The notes below the pieces were generated by a model, which was given only the letters and a program-made list of their open reading frames with translations, searched no databases and had not been told where the DNA came from. DNA of 64,000 nucleotides from CAYWCV01 sp964629885. GTDB taxonomy: Bacteria > Bacteroidota > Rhodothermia > Balneolales > CAYWCV01. The translations under genes were made by a program, and so were the position numbers. The stretch's first letter is position 1. Every line of letters begins with the position of its first letter. Positions 1-8,145 of this stretch are shown here, piece after piece. Location of the stretch: positions 1 through 64,000 of the forward strand of contig CAZVRJ010000001.1 in NCBI GenBank assembly GCA_964629885.1, written 5' to 3'.

Positions 1-856
1 GCTGGTAGAAAAATCTCAACAGGAGCCCATTGTCCATCTGGTGGGTCACATGCACATAGTCGGGATCGGCTGCCCACATAAAATCGGGGATATCCGACGC
101 TTTGAAATGCCAGGTCAGCTCCTTGGTGTTCGGGCGGTTCACCGGCTTTGATTTGTCCTCGTACCCGTGCCCGATCTGCTGTCCGTTCTGCAAATAGCCG
201 GTTCCGGCCACAACATAGCTGCTGTCGATGGTCAGCTTGATCTCGAAATCTCCAAAAATTGGGTAGAACTCTCGCGCCACATATGGATTCGGATGCCATC
301 CCATATAATCATAATTGGCCATCTTAGGATACCATTGCGACATGGAGTAGCGTATGCCCTCGGCGCTGTCGCGACCGGCACGGCGCACCTGCAACGGTAC
401 CTGAGCCTCGAACTCCATTTCAAACACCGTGCTCGAGTTAGGTGGGATCGGCTTGTCGAGCTTCACCTCGAGTACCGTTCCCTCCGTGACGTGCGACTGG
501 GCGCGTCCGTCGTGCTTGAGCGACATCACCTTCATGTAGCCGATTTCGTCGGGGCCCAGCTTGGAGATGCGGTCGCCAACGCGGCGGTCGGGATCCGGCA
601 AGTTCTGTGAGCGCACATCCATGATACTGCCCGGCTGAAACGCATTATAATGCAGATGGTAAAATACGTGGGTAAGCGTGTCGGGCGAGTTGTTATAGTA
701 CACGAGCTTCTGCGTGCCCGTGTAGCGGTTGGTGTTCACATCCATGCGTACATCCATCTTGTACTCGACGCGCTGCTGCCAACGGTCGGGCTGGGCCTGC
801 GAAACACCGACTAACAGCACAAAAAGGGTGACAAACGAAACCAAACGGATCATCAT
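1..856 (-). CDS. M1 family metallopeptidase, N-terminal part (runs off window)
   Basis: The reading frame starts at ATG 856 and is open to the window edge, giving 285 codons of the N-terminal half. It begins with a signal peptide of about 22 residues (hydrophobic core, ending in SQAQ), so the product is exported. The following region has the shape of M1 aminopeptidase N-terminal domains of this phylum: a segment with YYNNSPDTL and VFYHLHYNAFQPGS, and a later SQWYPKMANYD. The zinc motif HExxH would lie beyond the edge and is not visible. The family are zinc aminopeptidases acting on peptide N-termini, probably periplasmic or outer-membrane associated here. It lies 109 bp downstream of recR on the same strand. 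A second ATG at 853 is an equally possible start. Family is fairly sure, substrate unknown. Confidence 0.82.
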   Translation of the reverse strand, partial: MMIRLVSFVTLFVLLVGVSQAQPDRWQQRVEYKMDVRMDVNTNRYTGTQKLVYYNNSPDTLTHVFYHLHYNAFQPGSIMDVRSQNLPDPDRRVGDRISKLGPDEIGYMKVMSLKHDGRAQSHVTEGTVLEVKLDKPIPPNSSTVFEMEFEAQVPLQVRRAGRDSAEGIRYSMSQWYPKMANYDYMGWHPNPYVAREFYPIFGDFEIKLTIDSSYVVAGTGYLQNGQQIGHGYEDKSKPVNRPNTKELTWHFKASDIPDFMWAADPDYVHVTHQMDNGLLLRFFYQ

Positions 857-965
857 AACGTAAGATTAAAGGATAGGGACTTCGATAAAGGGGGAAAATA
901 GGCCTTTCGGCGGGATTTCAGAAATGATAACGGCCGAAGGGTAACGAAACGTGCTTGAGCTTAAC

Positions 966-1568
966 CTAAAACCCAGCCCTTCCGCTCAGCGCCCGCCCAA
1001 GCGTGGCCTCGTCGATGTACTCAAGCTCCGAGCCCATTGGTATGCCCTGGGCTATGCGGGTGATCTTTAGCTCGAAGGGCTGCAACAGCTTCTGGATGTA
1101 ATACGACGTGGCCTCGCCTTCGGCATCTGGATTCAATGCGAGGATAATCTCCTTGATGCGGTCGTCCTTGCCAACACGCTCCACTAGCTCGCGGATGCGA
1201 AGGTCCGACGGACTCACATGATCGAGTGGCGATATGACCCCGCCCAACACATGGTACATACCACGATACTGGTTGGTCTTCTCGACGGCGTACACATCTT
1301 TGGTCTCCTCAACGATGCAGATCATCCCAAATTCACGCTTTTCGTTCGTGCAGATGCGGCACGGATCTTCGTCGGTGATGTTGAAGCAGATCGAGCAGTG
1401 CTTGATGAGCCGTTTCAGATCGGTAATGGTACCCGCCAATGTTGCCACATATTCGGGTGACTGCTTTATGAGATGCATCGCCACCCTCTGCGCCGATTTG
1501 CGTCCAATGCCCGGCAGTTTGGCCAAAGCCTCTATGGCTCGCTCAAGTGTCTCGGATGTGAGTTGCAT
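966..1568 (-). CDS. recR: Recombination mediator protein RecR
   Basis: A 200-aa protein, the usual length for RecR. The order is a helix-hairpin-helix near residues 15-35 (LAKLPGIGRKSAQR), a four-cysteine zinc finger (C58, C61, C70, C73) and a Toprim domain from about residue 80 with the acidic LNPDAEGEAT segment. A conserved end region, IAQGIPMGSELEYID, follows. RecR works with RecF/RecO to load RecA on gapped single-stranded DNA. The gene follows ybaB by 5 nt and dnaX lies just upstream, the classic dnaX-ybaB-recR operon. Start at ATG 1568. Identification is secure. Confidence 0.97.
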   Translation of the reverse strand: MQLTSETLERAIEALAKLPGIGRKSAQRVAMHLIKQSPEYVATLAGTITDLKRLIKHCSICFNITDEDPCRICTNEKREFGMICIVEETKDVYAVEKTNQYRGMYHVLGGVISPLDHVSPSDLRIRELVERVGKDDRIKEIILALNPDAEGEATSYYIQKLLQPFELKITRIAQGIPMGSELEYIDEATLGRALSGRAGF

Positions 1569-1573
1569 GGGCC

Positions 1574-1915
1574 TTAGAGGCCAAACTTGCCAGGATCCAA
1601 GCCCGGAAGCCCGCCGGGGAACATCCCGGTGGTGAGTTCCGCCATTTTCTGCTGTCCGGCTTTTTCGGCTTCGCGCAGTGCCTTGTTCACGGCCGCAACG
1701 GTCAGGTCTTCGAGCATTTCAACGTCGTCGGGCGACATCAACGTCGGGTCTATTGCAATCGATACCAACTCCTTGTTGCCGTTTGCGGTCACTTTCACCA
1801 TGCCGCCGCCTGCCTCGGCCGTTACCTGCATTTCACCCAATTTGGCCTTCATTTCGGCCATTTTGGTCTGCATCTCCTGAATTTTGCCGAACATGTCGGC
1901 CATATTGTTCATCAT
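1574..1915 (-). CDS. ybaB: YbaB/EbfC family nucleoid-associated protein
   Basis: A 113-aa protein with the typical YbaB layout: an N-terminal helix rich in Met, Lys and Glu (QEMQTKMAEMKAKLGEM), a central strand segment (AGGGMVKVTANGNKELVSIAID) and a C-terminal helix (LEDLTVAAVNKALREAEK). The family forms dimers that bind DNA and associate with the nucleoid. It sits between dnaX (11 nt gap) and recR (5 nt gap), the conserved position in many bacteria. Two ATGs in tandem (1915 and 1912) could each be the start. Confidence 0.95.
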   Translation of the reverse strand: MMNNMADMFGKIQEMQTKMAEMKAKLGEMQVTAEAGGGMVKVTANGNKELVSIAIDPTLMSPDDVEMLEDLTVAAVNKALREAEKAGQQKMAELTTGMFPGGLPGLDPGKFGL

Positions 1916-1926
1916 AATGTCTAATC

Positions 1927-3723
1927 TTAATATTCTAACTCAGCGCCGAAAAGGTCGACCAAAAGCCGAAGCTTCGGGTTCTCGCGAGCCATCGCCTTGA
2001 ACCGTGTGTATGGATCGTCGGCAGTGGTCAATGTTTCACCCGTTTTTAGCGTGGTGCGGATGCTGAGCGTTGATTCGTGGTAGGTACTTAATAAACCAGA
2101 AATCGCCTTGCGGTGTTCCTCGAGCAGCTTATGCGAAAACGCATCGGCCGCCTGGACCGTCAGTTCGTTGTGTTTGAGGTCTACAGCCTCCGAGCGAATA
2201 ACGGCGTAAAAAAGAATTTGGGGGATCTGCTCGCGGGCGTAGTCGGCAAAATCCGCCCACTGCTCACGGATGTCCTCAAGAATGACTTTCGGCTTGGCCG
2301 TCACCGGTTCACTTTGTGTCGATATAGCCAGGCTTCCCTCTATAAGTTGCACTTTGCCGACTTGGACATCGGTGGTGGCCTCATTCACTGAATAGGATGC
2401 CTGGGTCGACGATGCGCCCGGTTTCCTGATGGCAGGACTGCCGAAAAGCTCGTCTGGATCGGCCGAGGCTGGCTGTGGCTTCGGAGCTGGGGTAGATTTG
2501 CGTTCAACGGGTTGGGTTGGAGCCGCTGCTGGACGATTCTCGGTTGGCCGTTGCTCTGAAACAGGTGCGGCTGCTTTGGGAGGACTTGCAGGAATGGCAC
2601 CACCATTCGCCAACGCCCCCTTGAGCGAGGCTATCTCCTGCATGAGCTGCTGCAAGCTGTCGCTGCGGTCCATGGTGATCAACTTCAGCAGGGCGATCTC
2701 AATCTGGATGCGCGGCTGCTGAGCCTCTTTCACCAGCGACTGCGCCTGCAACGTGATGTGGAGCATCCGCATCAGATCGTCGGCCGAAAAGTGGGACGAC
2801 TGTTCGCGATAGCGCTGCCGAGTGTCGTCGGGTGCTTCGATCAATCGAAGCTGGTTGTCGCTGGCCATGAAAAGGTTACGCAAATGCCCCAACAGCTCCA
2901 CCAGGAACTCCTGGATGTCGTATCCCTCTGCCAAAAGTGTGTCGATGAGCGCCATACCGGCCGCCGTGTCGTGGGCAACCACGTACTCCATGGTCTCGAA
3001 CAGACGCTCGGTACTCACAATGTTGAGCGCACGCGACATCTCCTCGACATTGATGGTGGTTCCGCAGAAGGCAATCACCTGATCGAGAAGCCCCAATGCA
3101 TCGCGCAAGGCGCCGTCGGCCTTCCGTGCGATGTGGTGCACCGATGCATCGTCGATGGTGATGCTTTCGATAGTGCAAATGTGTTTGAGGCGACCAATAA
3201 TTTCATCGACACTTATGCGGCGGAAGTCGAACCGCTGGCAACGCGATAAGATCGTTGGTAGAATCTTGTGCGGCTCGGTGGTCGCAAAGATGAAAATCAC
3301 GTGGGCCGGGGGTTCCTCAAGCGTCTTGAGCAGCGCATTGAACGCCTGCTTCGAGAGCATGTGGACTTCGTCGATGATGTACACCTTGTAGCGGCCTTCT
3401 GACGGCGGGATGATCACCGTGTCGCGGAGGCTGCGAATATCGTCCACGCTGTTGTTCGACGCGGCATCGATCTCGATAATGTTCAGATTCTGGGTTATGG
3501 ACTCGCCATCCACATCTTCCGATATGCCGTTGATGGTCCGTGCCAAAACGCGCGCCATGGTCGTCTTACCCACACCACGTGGACCACAAAACAGATAGGC
3601 ATGCGCCAACCGCCCATCTTTGATGGCATTCCGAAGCGTGTTGCTCACATGCCCCTGCGAGACAATGTCTTCGAACGTCCTTGGACGGTATTTCCTGGTA
3701 AGGGCTTTGTAATTATCCGACAT
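1927..3723 (-). CDS. dnaX: DNA polymerase III subunit gamma/tau, zinc module missing
   Basis: A 598-aa clamp-loader ATPase. The Walker A motif GPRGVGKT is at residues 47-54, Walker B IIDEVH around 116-121, and the SRC sensor motif near 160-162. Domain III follows to about residue 360, then a Pro/Ala/Thr-rich linker (about 370-460) and a C-terminal tau-like domain (about 485-590) that would contact the polymerase. What is odd is the stretch after Walker A: residues 64-84 contain no cysteine, although the family normally has a four-cysteine zinc-binding module there. IDAASNNSVDDIR follows directly, so the module looks cleanly deleted. Start ATG 3723; the downstream ybaB and recR form an operon. 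Confidence 0.96.
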   Translation of the reverse strand: MSDNYKALTRKYRPRTFEDIVSQGHVSNTLRNAIKDGRLAHAYLFCGPRGVGKTTMARVLARTINGISEDVDGESITQNLNIIEIDAASNNSVDDIRSLRDTVIIPPSEGRYKVYIIDEVHMLSKQAFNALLKTLEEPPAHVIFIFATTEPHKILPTILSRCQRFDFRRISVDEIIGRLKHICTIESITIDDASVHHIARKADGALRDALGLLDQVIAFCGTTINVEEMSRALNIVSTERLFETMEYVVAHDTAAGMALIDTLLAEGYDIQEFLVELLGHLRNLFMASDNQLRLIEAPDDTRQRYREQSSHFSADDLMRMLHITLQAQSLVKEAQQPRIQIEIALLKLITMDRSDSLQQLMQEIASLKGALANGGAIPASPPKAAAPVSEQRPTENRPAAAPTQPVERKSTPAPKPQPASADPDELFGSPAIRKPGASSTQASYSVNEATTDVQVGKVQLIEGSLAISTQSEPVTAKPKVILEDIREQWADFADYAREQIPQILFYAVIRSEAVDLKHNELTVQAADAFSHKLLEEHRKAISGLLSTYHESTLSIRTTLKTGETLTTADDPYTRFKAMARENPKLRLLVDLFGAELEY

Positions 3724-3751
3724 GGTGATTGTTCGAGCTTAAGGTCAAGCG

Positions 3752-5869
3752 TCAGCGTCGGGCCGACGTCCCTGTAATATCCCTGTTTTTGACTTCCTTC
3801 TCAAAGAAATAAAAGATGCGGCGGTATTCGTCGTACCAAGCGTCGGGATCGGTGAAGCTGTGGCGCTCGCTTGGATACATCATCATGTCGAAACGCTCAT
3901 TTCCCGTCTGGATGAGACGTTCCACATATTGCACGGCGTCTTGGAAACCCACATTATCGTCGATGAGCCCATGCAGAATGTAAACCGGCCTATTCAATGT
4001 ATCGGCATAGCTCAAGGGCGAGCTCAGCTTATAGTTGAGCGAGTCGACATCCGGGTGACCCAAGCGCGGCCATGTGTAGCCGGGGTTCGCCCAGAAGTAA
4101 TTCTCCCAATTTGTTACGGCGCGCAACGCTGCGGCTGCGTGAATACGATCAGGCTCATTGCTAACGGCATACAAGGCCATGAATCCGCCGTAGCTGCCCC
4201 CGTAGATGCCCACACGGTCTAGGTCGGCATAGCCTTCGGCACCGATGCGGTCGAGTCCGTCAACGATATCCTCGAGCTCGTAGCGTCCCATCCAATTGGT
4301 CACATCCTCACGGAATTTACGCCCATAGCCCAAACTGTGACGATAATCGACCTCGATCACCACATATCCCTGCTGGTTCAGGAACTGGTGGAACAAATAT
4401 TCGCGCCAGTAGCTGTTCGACCATCCCTTGTACACGTTCTGGAGCGATCCGGCACCGTGAACGAACACAACTACCGGGTATTTCTTCCCAGCCTGCATGT
4501 TCTGCGGTTTCAGAACCGACATCGACAGCATGGTGGACCCATCGCGTCCCTGGAAACGATGATACTGTGGCACCTGCCAGTTCACGTTGTTAAAACGGTC
4601 GGGAATCGAGTTGGTGAGACGGATTTCCTTGTTGTAGTTGAGCAGGTTGATGGCGTAGAGATCCTCCGGCTGATTCCAGAAGGTGCGCTCGTAAACCACA
4701 TGCTTGCGGTCAGGGCTGAGACGAAATGACTCCCGAAATGCCTCCTCGGTGGTGATCTGCTTGATCAGACCCGTGTTCAACACCAAGGTGTAGAGATGAC
4801 GCTCACCCGGATCGACTTCGGTGGAAGCATAGATCAATGAATTGTCGCTCAGCCAGGCATGCCAATCGACCTCGAAGTTACCCCTGGTGAGCTGCTTCAT
4901 GCCGCTGCCATCGGGATTTATCGTGTAAAGATGGTTCCATCCGTCGCGCTCGGATGTGAACAGGATCAAATCGGTACTCATGCCGAACGAAGCGGTATGA
5001 CCCGACATCCAACCGTGGGTGGAGTCCTTAAACACGGTGTTGAATTTGCCTGCAGAGAAATCATACACCATCAGTTCGCGGTTCTTCTGTGCCACATCGG
5101 TGCGATCTAGCATGAAATAACGCTCCGACGGGCTTACTCCCCGTGCGCCTATACGATACACGCCGGAAAAAAGCTCTGTCGACTTGTTGGTCTCGAGGTT
5201 GATCTCGCTGAGAGTCGTCTCTCCAAAGCCACGGCGCGAACCTCCCGGTTGTACAAACTTATCGACATACCGCGGAAAATATACTTCCATAGTACCGACA
5301 CTGTTGTCGACTTGCGACACGATGAGACGCTGGTTGCCGAGACCCCATGCCCAGACGGAGAAATTCGGTTCGTCGTCCTTCTTCGTGGTGATTTGGCGAA
5401 TGGATGCCGGATCCAAGCTTAAGACGAAGATGTCGCCGTTCTTGGTGAATGCGACCTTCTTACTGTCGGTCGACCATACCGCGCCGCCTTCGTTGCCATC
5501 CATCGCCGACAGCACGCGGCGGTTGTCTCCGTTAAAATCGGAGATATACAGGTCACCGCCTTGCGATGAGAGCACGTACCGTTTGTCGGGCGACTCGATA
5601 CTCATGCCCATTGGACGCGCCGGCTCCGACTTTTTGAGATTCTTGCCATCCAAATCAACTTCGTATCGCGATGATGGCGATGTGTGATTCTCGTTCCATG
5701 TAAAATAGACCTTCTTGCCATCGTCGGAGAACGACTGTAGCGAAGGTCTTACCCCGGCCAGATATGGCTCGTGGAAGATTGTCTTGAGCTGAAGAGTGTT
5801 GAGACCTTGGCTGGACGCTTCAATTGCCGTGAACGCAAGAAGCGCCAGAAGTAGGGATGCTCTTTTCAT
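3752..5869 (-). CDS. S9 family prolyl oligopeptidase/dipeptidyl peptidase IV-like, secreted
   Basis: A 705-aa serine peptidase. The frame is open upstream to 5992 but the start at ATG 5869 is chosen because it begins a clean signal peptide (MKRASLLLALLAF, cleaved near SSQG) and because the upstream extension is basic and overlaps the neighbour. Residues about 25-450 form the DPP IV-type beta-propeller. The C-terminal alpha/beta hydrolase has the nucleophile Ser in GGSYGG (about residue 559), an Asp in LIDDNV (about 637) and a His in SERHSF (about 670). Members remove dipeptides or cleave after proline in the periplasm. It lies between dnaX (28 nt gap) and an aminopeptidase P gene (10 nt gap), so two proline-related peptidases are adjacent. 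Confidence 0.92.
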   Translation of the reverse strand: MKRASLLLALLAFTAIEASSQGLNTLQLKTIFHEPYLAGVRPSLQSFSDDGKKVYFTWNENHTSPSSRYEVDLDGKNLKKSEPARPMGMSIESPDKRYVLSSQGGDLYISDFNGDNRRVLSAMDGNEGGAVWSTDSKKVAFTKNGDIFVLSLDPASIRQITTKKDDEPNFSVWAWGLGNQRLIVSQVDNSVGTMEVYFPRYVDKFVQPGGSRRGFGETTLSEINLETNKSTELFSGVYRIGARGVSPSERYFMLDRTDVAQKNRELMVYDFSAGKFNTVFKDSTHGWMSGHTASFGMSTDLILFTSERDGWNHLYTINPDGSGMKQLTRGNFEVDWHAWLSDNSLIYASTEVDPGERHLYTLVLNTGLIKQITTEEAFRESFRLSPDRKHVVYERTFWNQPEDLYAINLLNYNKEIRLTNSIPDRFNNVNWQVPQYHRFQGRDGSTMLSMSVLKPQNMQAGKKYPVVVFVHGAGSLQNVYKGWSNSYWREYLFHQFLNQQGYVVIEVDYRHSLGYGRKFREDVTNWMGRYELEDIVDGLDRIGAEGYADLDRVGIYGGSYGGFMALYAVSNEPDRIHAAAALRAVTNWENYFWANPGYTWPRLGHPDVDSLNYKLSSPLSYADTLNRPVYILHGLIDDNVGFQDAVQYVERLIQTGNERFDMMMYPSERHSFTDPDAWYDEYRRIFYFFEKEVKNRDITGTSARR

Positions 5870-5879
5870 CGTGGCCAGT

Positions 5880-7214
5880 CTATTTCGTTGATTGGATGAT
5901 CGCTTCGATTTCGGCCCTTTCTTTGGGGACCGATGTGAGATTTTCGTTGCCCGTTTCGGTGATGGCAATATCGTCCTCGATACGTATACCACCGAAATCG
6001 AGCATGCTACCCAGCAAGGAGGCGTTAAGATAAGGTTTCATTGCCGGATCTTCCATTGCGGGGTTCAATAAAGCCGGTATGAAGTAGCACCCTGGCTCAA
6101 TGGTCAGCACCATTCCAGGCTCAAGCGTTCTACGTGCCCTGAGATACTGAATACCTGGTCGTTGAATACGGTCTACCCCCTTTGGATATCCGCCGGGGTC
6201 GTGGGTGTCCATACCAAGGAAGTGTCCCAATCCATGAGGGAAGAACAGGGCAAAAACGTTCTGTTCCATCATGGTGTCGATATCGCCTCGTACTACATCC
6301 ATTTCGCGGAGGCCTCGGAGGATGTCACGCGCAGCATCGAGGTGCAGGTCTTCGATTCTGACACCGGGCTTTGCACGGTCTATGCTGTTTTTGTGGGCCG
6401 CTAACACTGCATCGTAGACCCCCGCCTGCAGCGTCATGAACGTTCCGTTAATTGGGTATGTGCGGGTGATGTCGTGCATGTAACCACCCATCTCGGCACC
6501 GGAATCGATGAGGAACAGGTCACCGTCACGCAGGCGTTGCGTATTTTCGACGTAGTGGAGAATGGCGCTGTTTGTACCCGATGCGTAGATACCGTTATAT
6601 GCCTGATGCTGCATTCCCTGGCGGATGCAGTGATACTCAAACAAGGCTTTAAGCTCGTATTCCATCATGCCGGGACGAACTGCCTTCATCACCTCCACGT
6701 GCGCGAGGCTATTGGCCTTGCCGGCCATCCGCATCTTTTCGAGCTCGTCGTCCATCTTGATGAGGCGGCAATCGGTGAGTGCATCCTTAAGCGACTCGTC
6801 GATCACCTTCATCCCGAAGCTGAGCGGCAGGGCTGCCTGTTCGGCGTTGAGCGTATAAACTACCGACGGTTTGCGCGCCTTCAGGTACTCTTCCAAGTCG
6901 GAGTCGTAATGAACCGCGTCAGGCTTGGCCGTCTCTGTGTAGAAATCGGCATCGCGCACAATGCCATGCCACACGGCGTACTGCACGCTTCTGCGAGGCA
7001 CGAAAAGGTGGCCCGAGCCATCGTGGAGATCCAAAACGAAGTGGAAGTCCGGCTCATTGATTCCGGTTAGGTACCAAAAATTCGATTCCTGGCGAAACGG
7101 GTACTCAAAATCGGTATCGTACCTGTTTTGAACCTGGGCTCCTTGGATGTATACGATGGCGTCTTCCCCGGGATGAAAAAGCCGGAGAAGCTTCATGCAA
7201 TGCGAGCGATTCAT
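5880..7214 (-). CDS. pepP: Xaa-Pro aminopeptidase (aminopeptidase P, M24B family)
   Basis: A 444-aa protein with the aminopeptidase P N-terminal domain (TDFEYPFRQESNFWYLTG about residues 31-50) and an M24 pita-bread domain. Metal ligands are visible: two Asp in LIDSGAEMGGYMHDITR, His in PHGLGHFLGMDTHD, Glu in LTIEPGCYF and Glu in GGIRIEDD. It releases an N-terminal residue preceding proline, using a two-metal centre, probably in the cytoplasm because no signal peptide is seen. The frame extends upstream to 7283, but the chosen ATG 7214 follows the preceding gene's stop at 7222; ATG 7196 is an alternative. It is co-oriented with the S9 peptidase downstream. Confidence 0.93.
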   Translation of the reverse strand: MNRSHCMKLLRLFHPGEDAIVYIQGAQVQNRYDTDFEYPFRQESNFWYLTGINEPDFHFVLDLHDGSGHLFVPRRSVQYAVWHGIVRDADFYTETAKPDAVHYDSDLEEYLKARKPSVVYTLNAEQAALPLSFGMKVIDESLKDALTDCRLIKMDDELEKMRMAGKANSLAHVEVMKAVRPGMMEYELKALFEYHCIRQGMQHQAYNGIYASGTNSAILHYVENTQRLRDGDLFLIDSGAEMGGYMHDITRTYPINGTFMTLQAGVYDAVLAAHKNSIDRAKPGVRIEDLHLDAARDILRGLREMDVVRGDIDTMMEQNVFALFFPHGLGHFLGMDTHDPGGYPKGVDRIQRPGIQYLRARRTLEPGMVLTIEPGCYFIPALLNPAMEDPAMKPYLNASLLGSMLDFGGIRIEDDIAITETGNENLTSVPKERAEIEAIIQSTK

Positions 7215-7221
7215 AAGAATA

Positions 7222-8145
7222 TTATAGCGTGAACAGATCGTCGAGCATAACCGGCAGGCGACTGTACGCATCGTCAGGCTCAAGCAGATAATCGATCATA
7301 TGCTCGGGTAGATGACGCTCATCGTCCGATGAATTGCGTATCAGGCGGTACCTCGTCTCTTGTCTCAAGTATACGGCATCAAGGGGCAGAAACAAAACCG
7401 CCTCGTTGCGTCCGTTCACATTTCGGATCACTGTCAGTACGGTCGAAACACCCTCTGGAGATATGATTGTGAAGGCCAGTTTGACGGGCATAACTTTCTC
7501 CTGCACAACTTGGTAATAATGGGGCATACCCGCCACAGTACCCGTCAGACCCGGATTCAGGTTGATCAAATTCTCGGCGGCCTCGCCCGAGAACCATACA
7601 CCCAGCATGTCTGACAAGCCAAGGTCTTCCAATGTGCCGCCACCGGCAAAACCTGTAGATCTCCAGTAAGCTATGTCTGGCAAGAACGGGGTCTTATGCT
7701 GCAGTATTTCGGGAATGTCGCCATGTGCCCCGTAAGCATTGTCCTTATGCACATACCAATAATCGATCAGACCGTTCGTCATGCACAGTATGGGAGCCAT
7801 GATCTCAGAATTATAGCGCGCGATCTGCTGCGATGTCTGCTCTGTTATGGCAATGGTCGGCGCCTTGCACTCAATAAGCACCGTGGGTTGTAGCTCTCGG
7901 TTGTACAGCAGAATATCGAATCGACCAGCCGAGACTCCACCCTTCGTTGTGGATCCCTTCTCGGTGGCAATATGGACAGCAGGCCAAACATCGCCCTGAA
8001 GAAGGTAATCGATGCTTCGCAGCCTAACCCTTTCCTCCGGACGATCTGCTAAAAGCTTGCCAGATACGGGTTGATACAGAAAACGTTGCCCATCCCTGAA
8101 ACGGACATGCGGAAAGTGGCCCGTGCAATGCGAGCGTATGCGCAT
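7222..8145 (-). CDS. Stand-alone HsdR N-terminal-type (PD-(D/E)xK) domain protein
   Basis: A 307-aa protein resembling the N-terminal nuclease domain of type I restriction R subunits. A PD-(D/E)xK-like core is visible: RFDILLY (Asp77), then VLIECKAP (Glu92, Lys94), followed by TEQTSQQIARYN and a hydrophobic MTNGLIDYWY strand, as in the HSDR_N family. No helicase motifs are present and no hsdM or hsdS is nearby, so it is not a restriction system. The last 130 residues (PHYYQVVQEKVM, LPLDAVYLRQ) I do not recognise. The ATG shares one base with the yidC stop (TAATG), implying translational coupling. Such lone proteins occur in this phylum; their function is unknown to me. DNA binding or cleavage is possible. 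Confidence 0.8.
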   Translation of the reverse strand: MRIRSHCTGHFPHVRFRDGQRFLYQPVSGKLLADRPEERVRLRSIDYLLQGDVWPAVHIATEKGSTTKGGVSAGRFDILLYNRELQPTVLIECKAPTIAITEQTSQQIARYNSEIMAPILCMTNGLIDYWYVHKDNAYGAHGDIPEILQHKTPFLPDIAYWRSTGFAGGGTLEDLGLSDMLGVWFSGEAAENLINLNPGLTGTVAGMPHYYQVVQEKVMPVKLAFTIISPEGVSTVLTVIRNVNGRNEAVLFLPLDAVYLRQETRYRLIRNSSDDERHLPEHMIDYLLEPDDAYSRLPVMLDDLFTL

